Source of the DNA: Thermoplasmata archaeon
GTDB lineage: Archaea; Thermoplasmatota; Thermoplasmata; Lutacidiplasmatales; UBA184
Direction: 5' to 3'
Length of the DNA stretch: 6,995 nt
NCBI GenBank assembly: GCA_022749905.1
Contig: JAKIWU010000072.1
Location: 1-6,995, forward strand
A program made the translations under genes and the position numbers. The first letter of the stretch is position 1; every line of letters begins with the position of its first letter. Positions 1 through 6,082 of this stretch are shown here, one piece after another. Under the pieces are notes generated by a model that was not told where the DNA came from, did no database searches, and was given only the letters and a program-made list of their open reading frames with translations.

Positions 1-785
1 AGACGAACCAGTCGGCCGTCATCGTCGACCAGACCTACTCCCCCCCGACCTCGAGCGTGACCGCGGGCCCCATCGGCCCCCCCCACCCCGTGGCGACGCC
101 GGGACAGAAGATCGCGCTCGCGAATCCGACGACGGGCGCCAACACGACCGTCGTCGTCCTCGGGGTCCTCTCCGAATCGTTCGTCAACGGCGTGTTCGTA
201 AACCCGACGACCGCGAGCGCGCTCGGCTACCACACGGCCTCGACCTACTTCCTCACGGCGCACCCCGGCGTCTCCACGGTCGCCGCGGCGCGCGCCATCA
301 AGGCCGCGTTCTTCCCCTACGGCCTCGTCCTGTTCGACTTCCGCGCGCTGCTCAGCAGCTCCCTTTCCTCCACGGAGGGCGTGATCGGGCTCCTGCAGAT
401 CTTCGTCGGCCTCGGGCTCGGTGTCGGCATCGCGGGGATGGGCATCGTCGCCTTGCGCGCGGTCGTCGAGAGGCGCCGGGAGATCGGCATGCTGCGCGCG
501 AGCGGCTTCACGCAGGGGATGATCCTCCGCGCCTTCCTCCTCGAGTACTCCTTTGTCGCCCTCCTCGGGATCGCGATCGGCACCGCGCTCGGCCTCCTCA
601 TCGTCTACGACCTCGTCCTGAGCCCGAGCGCCTCCTCGGTCGGCGTCTCGATCTTCGCCCCGCCGTGGTTCAACCTCGCCCTCATCCTGCTCGTCACCTA
701 CGCGCTCGCCATGGCGGCCGTCGCCGGTCCCTCGTGGCGCGCGGCCCGGCTCCCGCCGGCCGACGCCGTGCGCACGACCGAGTGA
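1..785 (+). CDS. ABC transporter permease, FtsX/MacB family, C-terminal part
   Basis: This is the last ~260 residues of an integral membrane permease. The frame is open from base 3 to a TGA at 783-785, and the N-terminus lies outside the window. An extracytoplasmic, Thr/Ser-rich region comes first. Three hydrophobic helices follow: about residues 125-150 ([19 protein letters not shown]), 180-207 (a helix ending in LLIVYDLVL), and 220-245 ([20 protein letters not shown]). Between the first two is the cytoplasmic loop [14 protein letters not shown], the hallmark of FtsX-domain permeases. The end [15 protein letters not shown] matches the usual 'A..l.PaeAlR.e' tail. Family members pair with a LolD/MacB-like ATPase to move lipids, lipoproteins or peptides, or to work mechanically in the envelope. 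The ATPase gene is not visible, so the substrate is unknown. A GTG at 57 is an internal codon, not the start, because coding continues upstream of it. Confidence 0.93.
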   Translation, partial: TNQSAVIVDQTYSPPTSSVTAGPIGPPHPVATPGQKIALANPTTGANTTVVVLGVLSESFVNGVFVNPTTASALGYHTASTYFLTAHPGVSTVAAARAIKAAFFPYGLVLFDFRALLSSSLSSTEGVIGLLQIFVGLGLGVGIAGMGIVALRAVVERRREIGMLRASGFTQGMILRAFLLEYSFVALLGIAIGTALGLLIVYDLVLSPSASSVGVSIFAPPWFNLALILLVTYALAMAAVAGPSWRAARLPPADAVRTTE

Positions 786-821
786 ACCCTCCGGACCTTC
801 CTCGGACGGGGAAAGAATCGG

Positions 822-842
822 TGCCGCGGCAACCGTTAATTA
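822..842 (+). promoter_or_regulatory. Candidate promoter with adjacent palindrome, upstream of L37e
   Basis: An AT-rich box (CCGTTAATTA, 833-842) stands out in GC-rich surroundings and resembles boxes upstream of the ferredoxin and ATP synthase genes. Directly before it lies a perfect 10-bp palindrome, TGCCGCGGCA (822-831), where a factor binding site would overlap or flank the BRE. If the box works as a TATA element, transcription would start near 863-869, about 70-75 bases before the L37e start codon. That would make a long leader for an archaeal gene. The promoter role is inferred from position and composition only. Confidence 0.45.
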
Positions 843-868
843 CGGCCCCCGGCCTCGGCGGCCTCCCG

Positions 869-943
869 ATGCCGCACCCCGTGTTTCCCATCCCCCGCCG
901 AGCCCCCGGGCCGGAGGGCCCGTGGCGGCCGAGGTCGACATGA
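869..943 (+). CDS. Possible 24-codon leader ORF overlapping the L37e start
   Basis: An ATG at 869 opens a 24-codon frame beginning [14 protein letters not shown]. Its TGA (941-943) overlaps the L37e ATG as ATGA, a common arrangement for translational coupling. The ATG lies about 30 bases after the centre of the TTAAT box, the spacing expected for a leaderless transcript. The peptide is rich in Pro and Arg and I recognise no family. It could equally be chance: short open frames are frequent at this GC content. No ribosome binding site precedes the ATG, which suits only a leaderless mRNA. Confidence 0.25.
   Translation: MPHPVFPIPRRAPGPEGPWRPRST
907..922 (+). promoter_or_regulatory. GC-only hairpin in the L37e leader
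   Basis: CGGGCC (907-912) pairs with GGCCCG (917-922) around a four-base loop, giving a 6-bp all-GC stem that ends 17 bases before the L37e ATG. The stem buries the first base of an alternative in-frame GTG (922-924) and leaves the GAGGT ribosome-binding element (931-935) free. It could tune translation of L37e, but such stems arise often by chance in sequence this GC-rich. Confidence 0.2.
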
Positions 944-1101
944 CGAAGGGCACACCGTCCCAGCGCGGCGGCAAGATCGTCCACATCCGCTGCCGCCGGT
1001 GCGGCAAGCACTCCTACCACCGCCAGAAGGGCGTCTGCGCCTCCTGCGGGTTCGGCGAGACGGCGCGACGGCGCGGCTACGACTGGGCGAAGCTGCGCTA
1101 G
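940..1101 (+). CDS. rpl37e: 50S ribosomal protein L37e (eL37)
   Basis: This is a 53-residue zinc-binding protein of the large ribosomal subunit, found in archaea and eukaryotes. It starts [12 protein letters not shown] and contains [13 protein letters not shown] and [17 protein letters not shown], all typical of the family. The zinc finger is CX2C (C18, C21), 11 residues, CX2C (C33, C36). The length matches archaeal homologues (about 50-65). I chose the ATG at 940 because the family begins MTKGTPS and a GAGGT element lies five bases upstream; an in-frame GTG at 922 would add VAAEVD. The gene stands alone: the LSm (Sm-like) gene that often precedes L37e in archaea is not next to it. Its TAG overlaps the stop of the convergent DNA glycosylase gene by four bases, so no terminator fits between them. 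Confidence 0.96.
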   Translation: MTKGTPSQRGGKIVHIRCRRCGKHSYHRQKGVCASCGFGETARRRGYDWAKLR

Positions 1102-1715
1102 ACGCTCTCAGGCGATCTTCCGCCCGGGCCCGGGAGCCTGGGGGAAGAGATCCACGGGCTCCCCTCGAGCGCGAAGCGGAGGCGTCGATGCACATCGTGG
1201 CGTATGCCGACACGCTTCCCCTGTACGATGGCGCGGGGCCCCTCGGCTCCGGGAGCGATCCGTAGCGGACCCTCGATGAGGCTCGTGCCGTTCTCCTCGC
1301 GACCGATCCCGAGCTCCCGGCAGAGTCGGCCGGGGCCCCGAGGTTCGCCCACGATCCCCAACAACGGCTCGAGCGAGCGCAGGAGCACCGCCTCCCCTCC
1401 TCCCGCGACGGCGTTCGCGCAATGGACCTGGTGGATCCGGTAGACGTAGAGGGTACCGGGTGGGCCGAACATCGCGCGGTTCCGCATCGTCGGTCCCAGC
1501 ACGGCGTGATTCGCCCGGTCCCCCGCAACGTACGCCTCCGTCTCGACGATTCGCCCGAGTCGGAAGCCCGCGGAGCTCCGACGCACGACGAGCGTCCCCA
1601 GCAACCTACGCGCGACGCGCTCGGTCGGTTGCTCGTAGAAGGATCGCGGGAGCGGCGCGACGAAGGCGCGCTCGGCGGCGGATTCCGTCGTTAGAGAAGC
1701 TGGCCCCGGTCGCAT
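1098..1715 (-). CDS. mpg: 3-methyladenine DNA glycosylase, Aag/MPG family
   Basis: This base-excision repair enzyme cleaves the N-glycosidic bond of alkylated or deaminated purines such as 3-methyladenine and hypoxanthine. It is 205 residues, a normal length. Family blocks appear in order: [16 protein letters not shown] (25-40), GRIVETEAY (54-62), [16 protein letters not shown] (77-92), [10 protein letters not shown] (108-117), GRLCRELGI (129-137) and the closing [11 protein letters not shown] (180-190). E60 of ETEAY corresponds to the catalytic base (Glu125 in human AAG). Y62, H70 and Y92 fit the pocket residues Tyr127, His136 and Tyr159. The usual YG(M/I)H segment after Y92 is IHQVH here, so the DNA-intercalating Tyr (human Tyr162) appears to be His95. 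The ATG at 1715 overlaps the upstream gene by 25 bases; the frame stays open further upstream but only antisense-like residues are added. It is the last gene of the minus-strand cluster and ends in CTAG, shared with L37e. Confidence 0.93.
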   Translation of the reverse strand: MRPGPASLTTESAAERAFVAPLPRSFYEQPTERVARRLLGTLVVRRSSAGFRLGRIVETEAYVAGDRANHAVLGPTMRNRAMFGPPGTLYVYRIHQVHCANAVAGGGEAVLLRSLEPLLGIVGEPRGPGRLCRELGIGREENGTSLIEGPLRIAPGAEGPRAIVQGKRVGIRHDVHRRLRFALEGSPWISSPRLPGPGGRSPESV

Positions 1716-2803
1716 AGAGGCTTCCCATCGAGCGCGACGCTCGCGTCCCCGATGACGATCCACGAGACGAACGGGCAGCGGTTCGCACCCCCGTACGCAT
1801 CGTTCCCGCCGAGGCCGAGCGTCACCGCCCCGCTCTCCTGATCCTCGACCTGCGGGACTCCGGGCCCGAGAGCGGGGTTGAGGCCCAAGGCGAAGATCGA
1901 GACCACGTTGCGGCCCGCGGGTGCCTCCTGGAACGAACGGTCGAACTCGGCTTGCCCCGCGGTGTAGCGGGATTGCAGGAGGCGTCCGCCCGTCATCTCC
2001 CACTCTCCCCCCTCGGACCGTCCGTCGGTGAGGAAGCTCGGCCGGTTCGCGACGGCCGTTCCGGCCGCACCTTTCTCGTCGATCGCGACGACCACCGTGC
2101 CCGGGGGTGAGACGGTGAGGTTCCGGCCCGAGTTCACGTCAGACGGCGTGACCACGCCATCGTCGACGACCGGTTGCCGCCGCCGCAGGCGGAGCGTGAC
2201 GTCCGTGCCGTTCGAAGCCGTGATCCTAAGGAGGCGTCCGCGCTTCAGGCGGGAGGCGATCCGCAACGCCGTGGCGGCAATCGCCTTGAGATCGGCGTGT
2301 ACGGTTCCGCGCTCGAGCGCCCGTCGCCATTCGTCGAGCGGGGTGTTCCAGAACGCCGCTTGGGACTCCGACGCATACCCAAGCACGCTCCGGGCCGCCC
2401 TCACCCGTGCGGAACGCATCCGCCGAAGCCACTCCGGATTGTGTTCCAGGATCGTCCTCTGGAGCGCCCCGGGGAGCGCGTGCATCTTGGACCGGTTCGC
2501 CGGTCCGGGGAAGTACAGCAGAGCATCGGCCTTCGCGATGGCCGCCCACTCGTGCTCCCCCGGACGGCTCGCGCGGAGCGCGGCCGGCATCCTCTCGACG
2601 GCGGCCCAGTACGAGGCCTCGTCCTCGAGGAGGAGGAGGGGCCGCGCGCCCAGGCGGCGCGCCTCGAGCACACAGGCGGTGGCGTAGTCGAGGCAATGGT
2701 TCCAGGTCTCGATGAGCAGGTTCTCGCCTTTGCGGAGACGCAGGGCGCCCTGCAGCAGGGCGTTCGCGAGGGGGTTCGGTTCCGGCGCGTCGGAGGGCGT
2801 CGT
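1691..2803 (-). CDS. M29 aminopeptidase-like protein, probably lacking metal ligands
   Basis: The protein resembles the M29 (AmpS, aminopeptidase T, COG2309) metallopeptidase fold. The N-terminal segment ALRLRKGENLLIETWNHC matches the family's 'lkvkkGenvlie' opening. GTVHADLKAIAATALRIA, ASNGTDVTL, ALGLNPAL, SGAVTLGLGGND and a final [12 protein letters not shown] follow the family order. Metal-ligand positions recalled for the family are all changed (see findings), so peptidase activity is doubtful. The start is a problem: the first ATG/GTG/TTG in frame is GTG at 2671, yet conserved sequence extends ~44 codons further upstream, where the frame is open to a TGA at 2849-2851. I place the start provisionally at the first of two ACG codons (2803), 26 bases from a TTTAAG box. 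A conservative annotation would be 1691-2671, 326 residues. It overlaps the glycosylase gene by 25 bases and follows the GT-like gene closely. Confidence 0.82.
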   Translation of the reverse strand, partial: TTPSDAPEPNPLANALLQGALRLRKGENLLIETWNHCLDYATACVLEARRLGARPLLLLEDEASYWAAVERMPAALRASRPGEHEWAAIAKADALLYFPGPANRSKMHALPGALQRTILEHNPEWLRRMRSARVRAARSVLGYASESQAAFWNTPLDEWRRALERGTVHADLKAIAATALRIASRLKRGRLLRITASNGTDVTLRLRRRQPVVDDGVVTPSDVNSGRNLTVSPPGTVVVAIDEKGAAGTAVANRPSFLTDGRSEGGEWEMTGGRLLQSRYTAGQAEFDRSFQEAPAGRNVVSIFALGLNPALGPGVPQVEDQESGAVTLGLGGNDAYGGANRCPFVSWIVIGDASVALDGKPLCDRGQLL

Positions 2804-2825
2804 ACCGGCGGGAAGGTGCTCCCGG

Positions 2826-2832
2826 CTTAAAC
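2826..2832 (-). promoter_or_regulatory. Possible internal promoter box for the M29-like gene
   Basis: On the minus strand GTTTAAG (2832-2826) is an AT-rich box embedded in the stop codon of the GT-like gene. It resembles the TTAA boxes seen elsewhere in the window. Transcription from it would begin about 2803-2799, right at the presumed N-terminus of the M29-like protein. Because it includes a TAA stop codon, its A/T content may simply reflect the stop. Confidence 0.25.
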
Positions 2833-4128
2833 ACCGGACGGGGCCGCTTCAATCAGGGCCGCTCGCCCATCGTGCCGCACGCTCGCCACGAACGAGGCGG
2901 ACGACTCCTCTGACACCGACCAGCGGCGCGCGAGATCGAGGAGCAAGTGGCCCGCGTCGTCGAACGGTGGCCGGAACGAACGCGGTCGCCAGTGCGTGGG
3001 ATACCCGGCGCCCCATCGTCGATCGGTCGTGGCCCGACGCACGATCCGCTCCACGCTGCGTCCTCGGGAGAAGAGATCGAGATCCCTGCGGACCGTCGAT
3101 CCCACCCGGTCGGCCGACCAGGCCGCGAGGAGCGAACGGATCTTCTCGGGCCGGTGACGACGGACCGAGGACCCGGTTCCCAGGATTCCGTTGAAGTAGA
3201 GGAACGGCCGGCCGAGAAGGATCGCTTCGAGGAGGGAGCGGCTTCCGGTAACGATGCGGAGCTCCGCCTGGCGGAACTCTTCCTGCCAGCACGCCGGCGA
3301 AAGAGCGTGAGGGTCGAGCCGAAGGCGTGTCTCCTGGGGTAGCGCGAACCGATGCGGCGAACGGATGCGGAGGAGGATCGGGGGACGAGCTCGGTCGAGG
3401 CCCCGGAGGAGCGGCCCGACGATCCGCTCCGAGCTCGCGGGGCTCGCGTACCACACCCATTCACGCCGACGCCGAAGGGAACGGACGGATCGGCTGGGTG
3501 AGCGTTCGGGCCAGAGCGGGCCCGCCTGGATCGCCTCCGGGTGCTCCCCCGCGAACCTTCGTGACGGGAGAAACGTGGCAAAGATCGAGGCGACGTTCGC
3601 GCGATCGAATCCCCGAAAGCTCCGGTACGCTGCGCGAAACCGGAGGAGCTCCCCCTCTGCCCGTGCGCGTGCGGTCCTCCCGGAGATCTTGCGAGCAGGG
3701 ACCCCACCCTCTCGAAATCGCTCGCGCGTTTCCTCGAGGCCGGTCAGGACGCGCGCGAACTCCTCGAGGCTCACGTGAACGACATGATCGGCTCCGTAGG
3801 CTCTCTCGATCGCATCGGACTCGCGCGTCCAGGGGCCCGGCCGGCCGAGGGGCCCGGGCCGAGCGGGAGCGGCCGACACCCCCCACATGGGCGCGATCGT
3901 GAGGGCCCGCGATGCGCGGCGAGCGGGACTCCGTCGCTTCTGGACGCGGGGCCACTGCCACGGACCCGCGACATCGCGGGGCAAGCTCCGGCCCCGATCC
4001 CGATAGAGATAGAGGGAGAATCCGGCGCGCCCGAGGATCCGACCCGCGAGGAGAACTTCCTCGATGTCGCCGAGACCTCCCCCGACGATCGCCGGAAAAA
4101 GATACACGTCGAGCGGAGGGGACGCCAT
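2827..4128 (-). CDS. GT-B glycosyltransferase-like protein, function unassigned
   Basis: This 433-residue protein shows two Rossmann-like halves, as in GT-B glycosyltransferases and UDP-sugar epimerase relatives. Near the N-terminus a beta strand runs into a glycine loop and helix (VYLFPAIVGGGLGDIEEVLL, then AGRILGRAGFSLYLYR). A second strand (REWVWYASP) opens the C-terminal half. Near residue 300, AELRIVTGSRSLLEAILLGR plus PFLYFNG matches the 'sllEAlllGrPvl' nucleotide-sugar site of GT-B enzymes. I do not recognise a named family, and the sugar and acceptor are unknown. No signal peptide or membrane helix is seen. Composition is extreme: about 72 Arg and 3 Lys. I chose ATG 4128 because the first beta strand begins right after it. 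An in-frame ATG at 4194 overlaps the HEAT gene stop as ATGCTGA, which favours translational coupling, and adds 22 Arg/Pro-rich residues. The gene lies between the HEAT-repeat and M29-like genes in the same operon. Confidence 0.8.
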   Translation of the reverse strand: MASPPLDVYLFPAIVGGGLGDIEEVLLAGRILGRAGFSLYLYRDRGRSLPRDVAGPWQWPRVQKRRSPARRASRALTIAPMWGVSAAPARPGPLGRPGPWTRESDAIERAYGADHVVHVSLEEFARVLTGLEETRERFREGGVPARKISGRTARARAEGELLRFRAAYRSFRGFDRANVASIFATFLPSRRFAGEHPEAIQAGPLWPERSPSRSVRSLRRRREWVWYASPASSERIVGPLLRGLDRARPPILLRIRSPHRFALPQETRLRLDPHALSPACWQEEFRQAELRIVTGSRSLLEAILLGRPFLYFNGILGTGSSVRRHRPEKIRSLLAAWSADRVGSTVRRDLDLFSRGRSVERIVRRATTDRRWGAGYPTHWRPRSFRPPFDDAGHLLLDLARRWSVSEESSASFVASVRHDGRAALIEAAPSGV

Positions 4129-4187
4129 GTTCTCGAGAAGAGCCCTCGAGGTTCGAGCGCGGCGCGTGGGCGGGCGTTGGGGCCCGC

Positions 4188-5687
4188 TCAGCATCCGAGT
4201 TCGTTGTCCTCGTCGGCGAGTGCCGTGTCGAAGAGCTGGCGGAGCGTCGTCCCCACCGGCACCGGAAACGCCTCGGGACCCGGGAGCCGTGCGACACGGT
4301 CCATCTCGCCGTCGGCGATGCGAGCTTTCGCCTCGAGGAGGGCCCGGACGACCGTCGGGTCGGGCTCGTTCGGAGCGATCCTGCCGAGCGCTTGCACCGC
4401 TGTATCGAAGAGCCGGCTCTCCGCATCGGAGAGGATCTTGACCCCACCGTCGCCGACGGCGAGGGGCTCCACTGACGCGCCGAGCGGCTGGGCGTGGCGC
4501 AGGACCGTAGCGATGCCCTCGGACGCACCGTCGTCACGCATCCGGCCGAGGGCCCAGACTGCCGCAAGGCGCACCTCGGCCTCGGTGTGGCGAAGCTCCT
4601 CCCGGACACGAGGCGCAGCCTCGGAGAGGCCGAGACGTCCGATCGCGTAGAGCGCGCCGCGTCGCGGCCACGGGTGCGGGTCCTCCAAGGCGGCGAGGAG
4701 CGCCCCGAGGTCCGCGGTCGTCCCGACCTTCCCGAGAGCCTCGGCGGCCGCACCGCGGACCGCCCAGGCCGGGTCGTGCAGAAGCCGGAGCGCCACGCGC
4801 CGGCCCTCTTCGGCCTCGAGCGCACCGAGCGCCTGAACGGCGCAGACGCGGACCCAGGACGCGGAATGTCCGCTCTCGCGCACGAGGGAGGGGATCGCCG
4901 CTCGATCCCCGATCCGTCCGAGCGCGACGAGGATCGCTGGTCGCACCCACGCCTCGTCCGTCCCGAGCCGTTCGACGAGCGCCGGAACCGCCTCGCGATC
5001 GCGCAGCTTCCCGAGGACCACGGCGGCGGCGACCCGAACCTTCCGCGCGTCGTCGCCGAGGAAGGGCCGGACAAGCGCCGCAACGGTCGGGTCCATCGTT
5101 CGCCCGAGCCCAAGAATCGACTCGCGGCGGACCCGGTCGCTCGGGTCCTGCAGGGCCCGTTCGAGCGCCTCGCGTCCCGCGGTGGTGCCGAGTCGCCCGA
5201 TCGCCGTCGCAGCGCTCCACCGCACCGCGGCATCCTCGTCGTGCAGGAGAGGAAGGAGTGCGGGAACCGCCCTCGGGTCCGCGATCGACCACAACGCCCA
5301 AGCCGCCTGCTCGCGGACATGGGGCGCCGGGTCGGAGAGAGCACGCTCGAGCGGTTCACGACTCTCGGGTCGCCCGATGAGGCCGAGCGACTCGACGACG
5401 GTCGAACGTGTCTCCGGGCTCGGATCGGAGAGGGCCGCCTCGAGAAGCGGTCGCGCTCCGGCCTCGCGGAGGTTGCCGAGGGACCACGCCGCGGCGCGAC
5501 GGATGGTGGGATCCGGGTCCCCGAGGGAACGGACGAGGAGCTCGACGCCCGGAGCGGTACGATGATCCGCCGTCGCACGGATCCTCTCGAGGCGGCGTAC
5601 GCGCGTGGAGATCGAGCGGACCGCGGGTGTGCGACGCGCGGGGCGTGCCCGAGTCGTCACGAGCGAGCCGAAACGTCCCCCGCCCAA
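4188..5687 (-). CDS. HEAT-repeat protein (PBS lyase HEAT-like repeats)
   Basis: This is a 499-residue soluble solenoid protein. From about residue 46 to 400 it consists of eleven full helical repeats and a partial twelfth. After the first unit the repeats keep an exact 31-residue period, each of the form '(V/R)PALL..L.D.d..VR..Aa.ALG.lgd..a' (for example VPALVERLGTDEAWVRPAIL). This is the COG1413/HEAT_2 type. Family members act as protein-binding scaffolds, and a few are bilin lyases; no bilin pathway is visible here. The first ~45 residues are Arg-rich, and the last ~95 (GASVEPLAVGDGG onward) are non-repetitive and acidic at the end (TALADEDNELGC). The longest frame starts with TTG at 5687, and a GTG at 5660 is the alternative; neither has a good ribosome binding site. 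It is the first gene of the minus-strand cluster, and its TGA overlaps a possible ATG of the GT-like gene. Confidence 0.93.
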   Translation of the reverse strand: MGGGRFGSLVTTRARPARRTPAVRSISTRVRRLERIRATADHRTAPGVELLVRSLGDPDPTIRRAAAWSLGNLREAGARPLLEAALSDPSPETRSTVVESLGLIGRPESREPLERALSDPAPHVREQAAWALWSIADPRAVPALLPLLHDEDAAVRWSAATAIGRLGTTAGREALERALQDPSDRVRRESILGLGRTMDPTVAALVRPFLGDDARKVRVAAAVVLGKLRDREAVPALVERLGTDEAWVRPAILVALGRIGDRAAIPSLVRESGHSASWVRVCAVQALGALEAEEGRRVALRLLHDPAWAVRGAAAEALGKVGTTADLGALLAALEDPHPWPRRGALYAIGRLGLSEAAPRVREELRHTEAEVRLAAVWALGRMRDDGASEGIATVLRHAQPLGASVEPLAVGDGGVKILSDAESRLFDTAVQALGRIAPNEPDPTVVRALLEAKARIADGEMDRVARLPGPEAFPVPVGTTLRQLFDTALADEDNELGC

Positions 5688-5734
5688 AACCTGAGCGACC
5701 GCGCTCCGTCCGGCTCGCCGCGGAGTCGCGGAGG

Positions 5735-5740
5735 CTTAAT
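5735..5740. promoter_or_regulatory. Shared TTAA box between divergent HEAT and zinc-ribbon genes
   Basis: CTTAAT on the plus strand reads ATTAAG on the minus strand, the only A/T-rich spot in the 94-base divergent intergenic region. Its centre is 44 bases from the zinc-ribbon ATG (5782) and 51 from the HEAT TTG (5687), suitable for short leaders in both directions. An inverted repeat, CCGCG (5718-5722) and CGCGG (5727-5731), lies just beside it. One box serving both directions is an inference. Confidence 0.4.
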
Positions 5741-5781
5741 CCGCCGTCCGTACCATGCTTAGTGGGCTGGAGCGGCCCCCG

Positions 5782-5985
5782 ATGACCGTCTGCCCGAACT
5801 GTTCGAAGCCGATGGCACCGGGCTTCCTCGGTTCGGAAAGCTTCGTCGGCGGATCGAAGTGGTTCCTCGAGCGCACCCGCCTCGCCTTCGGCGGCGAGGA
5901 GATCGCGAAACCGAACGCGTTCGGGATGGTGTACGTGCCCGGGTTCCGGTGCCGCGAGTGCCGGACCCTGCTGTTGCGCTACTGA
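5782..5985 (+). CDS. Small zinc-ribbon protein of unknown function (DUF6487-like)
   Basis: This 67-residue protein has one CX2C pair near each end: C4 and C7 in MTVCPNCSKPM, C57 and C60 in VPGFRCRECRTLLLRY. Together they would bind one zinc ion. The overall pattern is an N-terminal CPxCxxxM.pG, a middle with a conserved-looking KW (26-27), and C-terminal 'G(F/Y)RC..C...l..Y'. It resembles the small PF20097/DUF6487 proteins, an assignment made from memory. Their function is unknown; nucleic-acid binding or a structural role is possible. I chose the ATG at 5782 because a GGAG element (5769-5772) lies nine bases before it. An in-frame ATG at 5755 is only about 17 bases from the promoter box, probably upstream of the transcript start. 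It is divergent from the HEAT gene and followed by the ferredoxin gene after 143 bases. Confidence 0.85.
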   Translation: MTVCPNCSKPMAPGFLGSESFVGGSKWFLERTRLAFGGEEIAKPNAFGMVYVPGFRCRECRTLLLRY

Positions 5986-5996
5986 GACGCCCAGGC

Positions 5997-6048
5997 GCCG
6001 GTGCGCCCAGAATTCGATTTCCCTAGCGTGTACGAGAGCCGGTGCGCC
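5997..6048. repeat. Pair of 11-bp direct repeats flanking an AT-richer spot
   Basis: GCCGGTGCGCC occurs at 5997-6007 and again at 6038-6048, 41 bases apart (about four helical turns). Between them is an unusually AT-rich stretch, AGAATTCGATTTCC (6009-6022). The pair lies between the zinc-ribbon stop and the ferredoxin promoter. It could be a regulator site with two half-sites, or the A/T stretch could help terminate the upstream transcript. No function is shown. Confidence 0.4.
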
Positions 6049-6082
6049 TATCGCCACCGACACGCGCCGTTCGAGGTCCGAA

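Noticed and set aside
1716..2003. Upstream extension of the DNA glycosylase to a start at 2003
   Set aside because: The extra residues are a shadow of the M29-like gene and precede the normal N-terminus of the glycosylase family.
2028..2830. Plus-strand frames of about 219 residues across the M29-like gene
   Set aside because: They are Arg/Ser-rich shadows; the minus-strand frame carries recognisable family blocks.
4290..5560. 93-base periodicity that could be read as a tandem DNA repeat or CRISPR-like array
   Set aside because: The period equals 31 codons and the units diverge in DNA while keeping HEAT residues, so it is protein repeat structure.
3461..5578. A 705-residue open frame on the minus strand across the HEAT and GT-like genes
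   Set aside because: It is a different frame from both supported genes; the translation is almost only Arg, Ser, Pro and Gly with no motif. Long empty frames are expected at this GC content.
4494..5762. A 422-residue plus-strand frame antisense to the HEAT gene
   Set aside because: The minus-strand frame has a clear 31-residue HEAT periodicity; the plus-strand product is low-complexity and its repeats mirror the HEAT repeats.
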